Below are positions 1 to 5,766 of a DNA stretch of 11,520 bases, one piece after another; within the stretch, counting starts at the first letter, position 1; each line of letters begins with the position of its first letter. The position numbers and the translations under genes were made by a program. The notes beneath the pieces were generated by a model that did not search any database, was not told the DNA's origin, and saw only the letters and a program-made list of their open reading frames with translations. The DNA is from CAYTCZ01 sp964436315 (lineage in GTDB: Bacteria; Actinomycetota; Thermoleophilia; Gaiellales; Gaiellaceae), in assembly GCA_964436315.1 (NCBI GenBank), contig CAYTCZ010000120.1, positions 1 to 11,520 of the forward strand. Direction: 5' to 3'.

Positions 1-62
1 AGATAGACCAGCAGGACGATGATGATCAGCGGGAAGAGTGCGCTACGGAAGAACCTGCTTAT
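1..62 (-). CDS. ftsH: Probable FtsH AAA+ metalloprotease, N-terminal fragment
   Basis: Read leftward from position 62, the frame gives I-S-R-F-F-R-S-A-L-F-P-L followed by I-I-I-V-L-L-V-Y-L and runs off the window edge. A short basic/aromatic head before a strongly hydrophobic first membrane helix is the usual beginning of FtsH, the membrane-anchored ATP-dependent protease that degrades misfolded membrane and regulatory proteins. A good Shine-Dalgarno (GAGGTGAG, 69-76 on the minus strand) lies 6 bases before the codon at 62-60. That codon is ATA, not ATG/GTG/TTG, and an in-frame TGA sits at 68-66, so no standard start is available. Either a rare AUA start or a G-to-A base error is possible. 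Only 21 codons are visible, so the family call is a recognition of the N-terminal pattern; another small-headed membrane protein cannot be excluded. Confidence 0.55.
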   Translation of the reverse strand, partial: MSRFFRSALFPLIIIVLLVY

Positions 63-98
63 GGTCGCTCACCTCGTGGAATCACGTCTCTAGAGAAC

Positions 99-104
99 AT
101 TATG
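99..104 (-). promoter_or_regulatory. Possible -10 element for the leftward ftsH-like gene
   Basis: On the minus strand the hexamer CATAAT lies 36 bases before the presumed start at 62, a sensible leader length. It matches TATAAT at five of six positions. No good -35 hexamer is visible at the standard spacing. It partly overlaps a short dyad, TGAG-TC-CTCA, at 103-112. This is a weak call in a GC-rich background, where an AT-rich hexamer stands out. Confidence 0.2.
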
Positions 105-354
105 AGTCCTCAACGTACGAGCGCCCCCACCCAGAAGCGCGAGGTTTGTCTCCTGCATTGCTACAAGATAGCCCGTCGGATGGCTCTCCGGGAACCCTGA
201 TACCGAAAGAGCGCCTCGAGATTGGAGCGTGGAGACCGCCGAAAAGTTGCTCTCGCGCGTGAAGGACTCGTACAGCGGCGGTCGAAGGTACGCGCCATGC
301 GCACCGCTGGGAGAGGGTTGGTGCCGTCAGCGACCTCCGCTGCGTGTGCGCAAG

Positions 355-398
355 GGGGGCGACCCGAGGCAGGGGTCCCGGCTGCACGGGTCGCCTCC
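355..398 (-). terminator. 12-bp hairpin, probable terminator of the leftward unit
   Basis: Arms 355-366 (GGGGGCGACCCG) and 387-398 (CGGGTCGCCTCC) pair over 12 positions, with one G-U if read on the plus strand, around a 20-base loop. It begins 44 bases past the stop of the small leftward gene, which is where a terminator for that unit would sit. There is no clear U-tract. On the plus strand the right arm is followed directly by ACCA, giving an accidental-looking tRNA acceptor/T-arm shape. Confidence 0.4.
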
Positions 399-442
399 AC
401 CATGCTCACGGATCGAGACCCATGTATCGATAGTTTCGAGTT

Positions 443-607
443 CTAGTTCGGGTTGAACTCGAAGAAGAACCTGACCACCTTGAGGTCGCCGGCGAGCTCG
501 GGATCGTCGCCTCGAACGGTCGCAATGAACTGCTCGGCCTCGTCGAGGGTGAGAACGAACTCAATCACTTCGTGGATTCGTGTCGAGACGACCCCGTAGA
601 AGACCAT
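443..607 (-). CDS. Small hypothetical protein, 54 aa
   Basis: The protein starts MVFYGVVSTRIHEVIEFVLT, continues through a D-E-A-E-Q-F-I-A helix, then G-D-D-P-E-L-A-G-D-L, and ends in FFFEFNPN before a TAG. It is acidic and soluble, with a predicted short alpha/beta content and no signal or membrane segment. Codon use is GC3-rich (GTC, CTC, GAG, GCC), like the neighbouring real genes, which is the main reason to believe it. The frame is open upstream to about 670, but that part reads as low-quality sequence. ATG at 607 is the first sensible start, and no good Shine-Dalgarno precedes it. It lies 91 bases downstream of the hydratase on the same strand and may share its transcript. I do not recognise the family. 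Confidence 0.5.
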   Translation of the reverse strand: MVFYGVVSTRIHEVIEFVLTLDEAEQFIATVRGDDPELAGDLKVVRFFFEFNPN

Positions 608-689
608 GCTCTGACTAAAGCGCCAGCCGAATGAGCAGGCTACTGACCAAGGTCTAGGTGAACTCGTCACCCTTTTGAGCGATGCCGCC

Positions 690-707
690 CGACCCCAGTC
701 AGGGTCG
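690..707 (-). other. Small hairpin over the hydratase stop codon
   Basis: CGACCC (690-695) and GGGTCG (702-707) form a 6-bp stem with a 6-base loop that contains the TGA stop codon of the hydratase gene. No U-rich tail follows in the leftward direction, so it is a weak terminator or an mRNA 3' structure at best. Confidence 0.25.
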
Positions 708-1490
708 AAAACGCACTCGGGCCGAGCCCAACGCGTCGTTTTCGATGCGGACGTCGTCGCCCGGCTCGACCCAGTGGCACTGGACGACGCTTCCTAACAG
801 CACGAATTCCCCGGCGGCGAGGCTCTCGCCACTCTCGGCCTTTCGGTTCGCGAGCCACGCGAGAGCTTCGAGTGGGTGGCCGAGGATCGCGTCACCCCGA
901 CCGGTTCCCACGTTCTCGTCGTTCACCCACATCGTCGCCGTGACGTCCGCGAGCATGTCAGGGTCGATATCGGGGTGCTCGACGCCCAGCACGCAACCGG
1001 CCGCGAAGAAGTCGTCGGCAACGAGCATCGGGGCCGGCATCGCCGCGTAGTCGACATATCTGTCATCCACGACCTCGATAGCGGCCATGCAGGCTGACAC
1101 CGCAGCCGCCACCGACTCCCGATCGTGCGGGGCATTTGCCGCGGCAAGATCCGCTCCGAGCCGTACTGCAACTTCGCATTCGACGCCGGGGCGGACGAAG
1201 TCTCGGTACCGAAAGTCGCCGAACTCGCGCCCGACCGGACCGAGAACGCCACCCGCACAGGGATGGTCGATGTTCATGTACTTCTGCATCACCGGAGTCG
1301 TGCAGCCGATCTTGTGGCCGCCGACCGGTCCCAGGCCGGCCTTGATCAGGCTTTCGTGGACACGAGTTTGGATCTCGTATGCCTCCTCTTCGGTCTCGGG
1401 TCGGAGCTCGGCGGGGAAGCCGTCGATGGGTCGCTTTGCCAGCCTCGCCTGGCAGAGAAGATACGCGGCCTGCTGCTTATCCCTCGTCAT
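699..1490 (-). CDS. 2-keto-4-pentenoate hydratase family protein (MhpD-like)
   Basis: This 263-residue protein is of normal family length. It belongs to the fumarylacetoacetate hydrolase superfamily, whose hydratases add water to 2-hydroxy-penta-2,4-dienoate (meta-cleavage breakdown of aromatics); close relatives are 4-oxalocrotonate decarboxylases. Visible hallmarks are G-H-K-I-G at 58-62, the metal-binding pair E104/E106 in VECEVAV, the conserved acidic I-E-V-V-D-D near 139-143, and a C-terminal stretch around G-x-V-x-x-x-H-W-V-x-P-G-D. All reading is in one frame without interruption. ATG at 1490 (MTRDKQQ) was chosen; a TTG four codons upstream (1502) is an alternative, and neither has a strong Shine-Dalgarno. 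The gene begins 46 bases after the stop of the P450 remnant on the same strand, so both probably came from one operon. The exact substrate cannot be read from sequence. Confidence 0.85.
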   Translation of the reverse strand: MTRDKQQAAYLLCQARLAKRPIDGFPAELRPETEEEAYEIQTRVHESLIKAGLGPVGGHKIGCTTPVMQKYMNIDHPCAGGVLGPVGREFGDFRYRDFVRPGVECEVAVRLGADLAAANAPHDRESVAAAVSACMAAIEVVDDRYVDYAAMPAPMLVADDFFAAGCVLGVEHPDIDPDMLADVTATMWVNDENVGTGRGDAILGHPLEALAWLANRKAESGESLAAGEFVLLGSVVQCHWVEPGDDVRIENDALGSARVRFRP

Positions 1491-1536
1491 GATCAGGAGC
1501 AAGTATTCCGGTTCGAGGGATTCGGTGCGCGGAGCG

Positions 1537-2207
1537 TCAACGACGCAGCTCGGGGATCATCACCATGCCGTACTTCGGACGCAGCGTCACTCGCGGCAGG
1601 AGCTCGACCTGATGCCCGGGCACCAGTGCGAGCCGCCAACTCTGAGCGATCGTCGCGAGTGGAAGGATGCCTTCCGTCCAGGCGAAGCGCTCGCCAACGC
1701 AGAGTCTCGGCTGTCATCAATCGCGTGAGGAGATCGTGGTGTTCTGCGACGCTGTGTCTGCGCTCGGCGATCATCGTTGTGATCAGATCGTCGAGTCGCT
1801 CTTTCGCGCGACGGAAACGACGGGTCGCTGGCAGGGGAAGCCGGTCGAGCACAGGATTTAGCGGATTGCCGAAACGTCCATAGAGCACCTCCATGGCGTC
1901 TGCGAGCGCTTCGCCGACCTCGGTCGCCTCGGATTCGACATCCTCGTCGAAGAGCGTCTTCCCGGCGATGGCAAGGGTGAGCCTGCCCATGTCCTCACTG
2001 ATATCTCGCGGACTACCGGCGCTCCAATCTTGAGTCGCCCGACTCGCATAGCTCGTCATGATGTCGGCGAATGCGTGGATTCTCTCCTGGCGGAAGAGGG
2101 GCTGAATGAGGCGGCGCTGGCGCGCGTGGTAGGCGCCCTCACTCGTCAGGAGGCCTTTGCCGAGCAAGCGCTTCGCGTCCTCGAGCGCCTGCCCCTGCCA
2201 GACTCAT
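1537..2207 (-). pseudogene. Cytochrome P450 remnant with two deletions and frame shifts
   Basis: A good Shine-Dalgarno precedes ATG at 2207, but that frame (M-S-L-A-G) stops after 22 codons. A second frame, starting about 20 bases in, carries an authentic P450 block: G-Q-A-L-E-D-A-K-R-L-L-G-K-G-L-L-T-S-E-G, then H-A-R-Q-R-R-L-I-Q-P-L-F, then I-A-G-K-T-L-F and L-D-R-L-P-L-P-A-T-R-R-F, ending at D-L-L-T-R-L-M-T-A-E. At about 1702 it jumps into a third frame: C-V-G-E-R-F-A-W (heme-ligand Cys codon at 1701-1699), then E-G-I-L-P-L-A-T-I-A-Q, L-V-P-G-H-Q-V-E-L, and T-L-R-P-K-Y-G-M-V-M before TGA at 1539. From family knowledge about 80 N-terminal residues and about 190 central residues are missing, including the I-helix threonine, the ExxR motif and most of the heme loop. 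About 220 of some 450 residues remain, so it cannot be functional. An assembly artefact is the alternative. Confidence 0.85.
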
Positions 2208-2215
2208 CTTCTCTC

Positions 2216-2223
2216 TCCTCCTT
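2216..2223 (-). promoter_or_regulatory. Surviving strong ribosome binding site of the P450 remnant
   Basis: AAGGAGGA on the minus strand ends 8 bases before ATG at 2207. It is the best Shine-Dalgarno in the left half of the window. It fixes the original P450 start and shows that the 5' end of the gene was kept while the next part was lost. Confidence 0.7.
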
Positions 2224-2231
2224 CTGCTCGC

Positions 2232-2271
2232 GGGGAGCCCCAGTTCTCGGACTCGAGCATCGGGGCTCCCT
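2232..2271. other. Long-armed inverted repeat between divergent units
   Basis: GGGGAGCCCC (2232-2241) and GGGGCTCCCT (2262-2271) match over nine exact pairs plus one G-U, around 20 bases. The repeat lies only 9 bases upstream of the P450 ribosome binding site and before the rightward small membrane gene. Neither strand shows a U-tract after it. It may be an operator with arms about three helical turns apart, or a 5'-leader hairpin of the P450 transcript. Confidence 0.45.
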
Positions 2272-2354
2272 ACTCCTTCGTCCCCGGATCAGCCGTCGCC
2301 CCAGCACCGGGCGAGCCGCAGGAGGAGTCGGCCGGAGAGCGAATCGTCCGGTAC

Positions 2355-2552
2355 ATGCCACAGACTTCCCGAGGGTTGAGGGGTGCAACCTCGCCACGAA
2401 TCGAGGCACCGGCAGAACGTCGGAAGGAGCCGCCGGTCGCGATCCAACCGGAAGCCAGCTGCGTCCGTGCTCTGCGGATCGCGATCCCCGTCTCCCTCGT
2501 CCTCTGGGGACTCGTAGCCGGGCTCGTGATGCTGGTGCTCGCCGTGACGTAG
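2355..2552 (+). CDS. Small tail-anchored membrane protein, 65 aa
   Basis: The frame reads M-P-Q-T-S-R-G-L-R-G, a basic/proline-rich segment (I-E-A-P-A-E-R-R-K-E-P-P), then a single hydrophobic helix I-P-V-S-L-V-L-W-G-L-V-A-G-L-V-M-L-V-L-A that runs to within two residues of the stop. That is a tail-anchor layout with the positive part on the cytoplasmic side. ATG at 2355 is the only standard start in frame after position 2157. The earlier ATG at 2157 would lie inside the opposite-strand P450 remnant and is disfavoured, yet the codons between 2280 and 2355 also look coding, so an unusual or lost upstream start is possible. A purine-rich GGAGAG sits 15 bases upstream, too far for a good ribosome binding site. 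The gene ends 70 bases before the dnaJ-like gene on the same strand. I do not recognise the family. Confidence 0.45.
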   Translation: MPQTSRGLRGATSPRIEAPAERRKEPPVAIQPEASCVRALRIAIPVSLVLWGLVAGLVMLVLAVT

Positions 2553-2558
2553 ATATCG

Positions 2559-2588
2559 CGTGCAAGGCAGTTCGCGCTGCCTTGCATG
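2559..2588 (+). terminator. 12-bp hairpin between the small membrane gene and the dnaJ-like gene
   Basis: TGCAAGGCAG (2561-2570) and CTGCCTTGCA (2577-2586) pair perfectly around the hexaloop TTCGCG. C2559-G2588 and G2560-U2587 extend it to 12 pairs. It begins 6 bases after the stop of the small membrane gene and ends 34 bases before the dnaJ-like ATG. No U-tract follows. It fits a U-less terminator or processing signal for the small gene, or a regulatory hairpin in the dnaJ leader. It does not match CIRCE (TTAGCACTC) or HAIR (CTTGAGT). Confidence 0.6.
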
Positions 2589-2622
2589 GCCGAACCCGAC
2601 TGTAACCTTGGGGACCACGGGG

Positions 2623-3405
2623 ATGGGCCGTCATGACCGTGACTACTACGAGATCCTCGGGATCGATAAGTCCGCGGACGAACGCGTTCTGAAGCGGGCG
2701 TTTCGCGCCCGTGCGCGGGAACTCCATCCCGATGTCTCGGCCGACCCCCAGGCGGAGGAGTTATTTAGTCAACTCGCCGAGGCGTACGAAGTTCTCTCGA
2801 CACCGCGACGACGTCTTCTCTATGACCAATTCGGCTATCGCGGTTGGGGACGCGGCGGAACGGATGGAGGGACGGTTGTCAACTTCGAGCAGGAGGCTGC
2901 TGCGCGCCGTGGACGGACACCTCAGGCGATTGTGGAGCTCGAGCTCGACTCCGTCGCTGCCGCGCGCGGTGGAGTCCACGAAGTACCGGTTGTTGTTCCG
3001 GCAGAGTGCGCGACGTGTAGCGGACAGGGAGCAGCGCCGGCAACGCGTTCGACGGTTTGTTCGAGCTGTGGCGGCACCGGGCGACACCGGCACCGACTGA
3101 GCTCAGCCGCCGGCCAGTTGCTTCAACTCGAAAGCTGCGAGCAGTGTTCGGGCGAAGGCCTCGTCTACGCGGAGCCGTGTCGGGAGTGCCACGGGTCGGG
3201 GAAGACGAGGAGCGAGAGGAAGCTCGAGGTCGAGGTTCCCCGCGGAGCAAACAACGGCGATCGAATCGCTCCGATTGCTCCAGGCGACCCAGTCGTCGTC
3301 CTTTCGGTCATCCAGCTACCCGATTGGCCGTTCATTCGCCATGCGGCAGCCGCTGGCTTCGTGATCGCACTAGCCGGACTCGTCCTAGCCGTCCTGCTCC
3401 TTTGA
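2623..3405 (+). CDS. Membrane-anchored DnaJ-like co-chaperone, truncated C-terminal domain
   Basis: The protein has 260 residues against about 370-390 for a standard DnaJ. Residues 5-70 are a J domain (D-Y-Y-E-I-L-G, HPD at 35-37), which stimulates DnaK ATPase. The Gly/Phe linker is reduced to a short Gly-rich patch at 71-83. The first substrate-binding strand set follows (about 100-127), then a complete zinc-finger region with four CxxCxGxG motifs: CATCSGQG (129), CSSCGGTG (146), CEQCSGEG (172) and CRECHGSG (186). After V-E-V-P-R-G-A-N-N-G-D-R-I the normal second C-terminal domain and dimerisation end are absent. Instead a short segment leads to a hydrophobic helix, residues 241-260, reaching the stop. 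It should therefore sit in the membrane with the J domain in the cytoplasm. ATG at 2623 fits the J-domain start. It lies 65 bases before rnj. No DnaK or GrpE gene is adjacent. Confidence 0.85.
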   Translation: MGRHDRDYYEILGIDKSADERVLKRAFRARARELHPDVSADPQAEELFSQLAEAYEVLSTPRRRLLYDQFGYRGWGRGGTDGGTVVNFEQEAAARRGRTPQAIVELELDSVAAARGGVHEVPVVVPAECATCSGQGAAPATRSTVCSSCGGTGRHRHRLSSAAGQLLQLESCEQCSGEGLVYAEPCRECHGSGKTRSERKLEVEVPRGANNGDRIAPIAPGDPVVVLSVIQLPDWPFIRHAAAAGFVIALAGLVLAVLLL

Positions 3406-3470
3406 TGCTGTGGGAGCACCCGCGACGCGCGAACGGCTGAGCTTTCCGCGCGGCTACGTAGACTCCAGGC

Positions 3471-5129
3471 ATGGCAACTGACTCCACCCGAATCATCCCG
3501 CTCGGCGGCCTCGGTGAGGTCGGGAAGAACATGACGGTCATCGAGTGCGACGCCGGGCTCGTGATCGTCGATGCGGGTCTGTCCTTCCCGCGCGACGAGC
3601 ACCTTGGCGTGGATCTCGTGCTTCCCGACTTCAGTTATCTCAGCGAGAACCGCGACGCGATTCGGGCTGTCGTCCTGACTCATGGTCACGAGGATCACGT
3701 CGGCTGTCTTCCGTTTCTCCTGCGCGAGATACCGATACCCGAGGTTTGGGCGACCAAGCTCACGCTCGGACTCGTCAAGTCCAAGCTCGACGAGCACGGT
3801 CTCCTCGACCGAACGGAGTTACACGAGGCCGAGCCCGAGGGAGAACCAGTCTCGATCGGACCGTTTGGCGTGGAATTCGTTCGGATGGCCCACTCGATCC
3901 CGGATGCAATGGCCGTTGTTTTTGATACGCCAGCGGGCCGAATTGTTCACACGGGTGACTACAAGATCGACCACACACCCGTCGACGGTTTCCGAACCGA
4001 CGTTGGCAAGCTTGCGGAGTTCGGCAACCGCGGGGTCGATTTGTTGCTCGGCGACTCGACAAACGCCGAACGCCCTGGCTCGACTCCCTCGGAGCGATCG
4101 GTCGGCGAGGCTTTTCGGTCGATTATCCCTCAGTGCTCCGGTCGCGTTCTGATCGCCTCGTTCGCGTCGAATGTTCACCGCATGCAACAGGCGATCGAGG
4201 TGGCGCTCGAGACGGGGCGGAAGGTCTCCGTCATTGGTCGGTCGTTACGGAAGAACATCAACATCGCGCGTAACCTCGGGTACATAGATGTTCCCGACGA
4301 GATCGTCGTCAAGCCTGGTCACCTCGAGGAATTGCGTCCTGAGCAGACGATGATCCTCTGCACCGGCAGCCAAGGCGAGCCGATGTCCGCTCTCACGCGG
4401 ATGGCCTTCAACGACCATCAGCACGTCTCGATTGAGCGCGGCGACACTGTCGTGATCTCGGCCAAGCCGGTTCCGGGGAATGAGCTTCGTGTTCACGACA
4501 CCATCAACCGTCTCACCCGCTCGGGAGCGGAAGTACTTCATCAGGAAATCGCTCCAGTTCACGTCTCGGGACACGGTCATGCGGACGAGATTCGGACGAT
4601 CATCTCGCTTCTGCGACCGCGAAACGTCGTGCCGGTACACGGCGAGTTCCGGATGCTCGCTGCACAGGCGCGGTTGGCCCAAGACGTCGGCGTGCCGTCG
4701 GATCGAATTCTGCTCGCGGACAACGGTTCCGTGATCGAGATGCGCGGTGGCATCGTGCGCATCACGGGTGAAGTCGATGCGGGACTCACCTTTGTCGACG
4801 GTCTCGGCGTCGGAGACGTTCACGACGTCGCGCTCCGTGATCGACGTCATTTGTCGGAGGACGGCGTGCTGATCGTTGTCGTTACAGTCGGCGGCCAAAA
4901 CGGCCGGGAAATCGAGGCGCCAGAGGTAATCGCCCGCGGCTTTGCGGAGCCAGGCCCACTCCTCGACGAGGCTCGCGACGAAGCTCAGCGCACCCTCGCC
5001 CAGTGCCTTGCGGATGACGTCAACGAGATGAAGCTCCTTCAGGAGCACATCCACGATGCCGTCGGTCAGTTCGTCGTCGAGCGAACCGGTCGGAGGCCGA
5101 TGATTCTTCCGGTCGTCGTTGAGGTGTGA
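3471..5129 (+). CDS. rnj: Ribonuclease J
   Basis: This 552-residue protein matches the usual length of RNase J, the metallo-beta-lactamase/beta-CASP nuclease with 5'-3' exo- and endonuclease activity in mRNA decay and rRNA maturation. It opens with I-I-P-L-G-G-L-G-E-V-G-K-N-M, has the zinc motif H-G-H-E-D-H at 71-76, a histidine at H141, and H-T-G-D-Y-K at 160-165 with the bridging Asp. Further on come G-D-S-T-N-A-E (195-201), the beta-CASP region (F-A-S-N-V-H-R-M-Q-Q, then C-T-G-S-Q-G-E-P) and H-V-S-G-H-G-H-A-D-E. The C-terminal part (about 445-552) is the small alpha/beta domain typical of the family. The frame is uninterrupted and all catalytic residues are present. ATG at 3471 matches family N-termini; its Shine-Dalgarno is weak. 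RNase J near ftsK is a common arrangement in Gram-positive lineages; here three other genes lie between them. Confidence 0.97.
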   Translation: MATDSTRIIPLGGLGEVGKNMTVIECDAGLVIVDAGLSFPRDEHLGVDLVLPDFSYLSENRDAIRAVVLTHGHEDHVGCLPFLLREIPIPEVWATKLTLGLVKSKLDEHGLLDRTELHEAEPEGEPVSIGPFGVEFVRMAHSIPDAMAVVFDTPAGRIVHTGDYKIDHTPVDGFRTDVGKLAEFGNRGVDLLLGDSTNAERPGSTPSERSVGEAFRSIIPQCSGRVLIASFASNVHRMQQAIEVALETGRKVSVIGRSLRKNINIARNLGYIDVPDEIVVKPGHLEELRPEQTMILCTGSQGEPMSALTRMAFNDHQHVSIERGDTVVISAKPVPGNELRVHDTINRLTRSGAEVLHQEIAPVHVSGHGHADEIRTIISLLRPRNVVPVHGEFRMLAAQARLAQDVGVPSDRILLADNGSVIEMRGGIVRITGEVDAGLTFVDGLGVGDVHDVALRDRRHLSEDGVLIVVVTVGGQNGREIEAPEVIARGFAEPGPLLDEARDEAQRTLAQCLADDVNEMKLLQEHIHDAVGQFVVERTGRRPMILPVVVEV

Positions 5130-5180
5130 TCTCCTCACTGGGGTTCCGGTCGATCGATTCGTGTTGTACTAGTTAGAGAG

Positions 5181-5759
5181 ATGACCACTCACCCCGAGGA
5201 TCATTCGCTCGACGTCGTGCCGCCGTCCCAAGGTTGGCCTGCGGTGATCACGGCGTATGGGACGACGGATTCGACGGCGACCCGATTGATCCGCGCCTTG
5301 CACGCGAGCGAAGCATCGGCTTTGGCTTTCTGTCGACTGCTCGACCGATGGGCCAAAGGAGTCCCCGAGCCGTCCACGCCCGGCCTTCGACAGGCTGCCT
5401 TACGGCGAGCCGCAGAGCGCGCGGAGACTGCCCTCGCGGGCCTGGAGCAGCCGCTCAGTCGCTATCTGCTCGAGCTGGAGCCGGACGCGGCGGAGGGGCG
5501 GTCCTGGTACGGCGAACCCGGGCCAGGTGAGGTTCTCGAGTGGGAACCAGTCCTCCGACGTGCGGGCGTCTCGTCATGTCCGAATCGCGTTGCACAGGCG
5601 TATCTCGAACTCGCGGTGTTGATCCGTGCGCTCGAAGGCCTCTCGACGTCGGTGCGGCTCGGCTCGCAGCCCGATCGAGAGTCGCTCTGGGCGGGCCTCT
5701 TTGATCTGCGCGAGAATCTCTTTGGCGCGGCGAGCGACCTACGCGCCCTCGCGGCCTGA
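5181..5759 (+). CDS. Hypothetical helical protein, 192 aa
   Basis: I do not recognise this protein. It is soluble, with no signal peptide or membrane segment, and appears almost wholly helical and Ala/Leu/Arg/Glu-rich (for example R-A-A-E-R-A-E-T-A-L-A-G-L-E-Q). A Gly/Pro-rich loop with S-W-Y-G-E-P-G-P-G-E-V lies near 113-123, before E-W-E-P-V. There are only two cysteines (one near 51, one near 133) and no metal-binding pattern. ATG at 5181 is preceded by AGAGAG at a short distance. It lies 51 bases after rnj and only 7 bases before the ribokinase start, so it is probably co-transcribed with the nucleoside genes. Codon use resembles that of its neighbours. No function can be inferred beyond a possible accessory role in that operon. 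Confidence 0.8.
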   Translation: MTTHPEDHSLDVVPPSQGWPAVITAYGTTDSTATRLIRALHASEASALAFCRLLDRWAKGVPEPSTPGLRQAALRRAAERAETALAGLEQPLSRYLLELEPDAAEGRSWYGEPGPGEVLEWEPVLRRAGVSSCPNRVAQAYLELAVLIRALEGLSTSVRLGSQPDRESLWAGLFDLRENLFGAASDLRALAA

Positions 5760-5766
5760 GCCCAAT

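Larger units (their letters stand above)
63..442. other. Stretch without a recognisable gene
   Basis: Between the ftsH-like start and the small gene ending at 443 I see no reading frame with convincing protein character. The frame starting near 229 looks protein-like for about 25 codons, then becomes Arg/Pro/Cys-rich and out of character. No T-loop consensus, tmRNA or RNase P signature was found. The stretch holds the candidate ftsH promoter near 100 and the hairpin at 355-398, so it most likely serves as the 3' end of the leftward hydratase unit and the promoter region of the ftsH-like gene. An uncharacterised small RNA or a decayed gene cannot be excluded. Confidence 0.5.

Noticed and set aside
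229..456. 75-codon frame with a protein-like beginning (E-T-A-E-K-L-L-S-R-V-K)
   Set aside because: After about 25 residues it turns Arg/Pro/Cys/Ser-rich and runs through the hairpin into the opposite-strand small gene; no start or ribosome binding site supports it.
1087..1883. Long plus-strand frames opposite the hydratase and P450
   Set aside because: They are antisense shadows of GC-rich genes; the minus strand carries the recognisable family motifs.
2535..2625. Heat-shock operator (CIRCE or HAIR) before the dnaJ-like gene
   Set aside because: The inverted repeat present has arms TGCAAGGCAG, which match neither consensus.
4245..5138. 297-codon minus-strand frame under ribonuclease J
   Set aside because: It mirrors the codon pattern of rnj, has no family features, and rnj is unmistakable on the plus strand.
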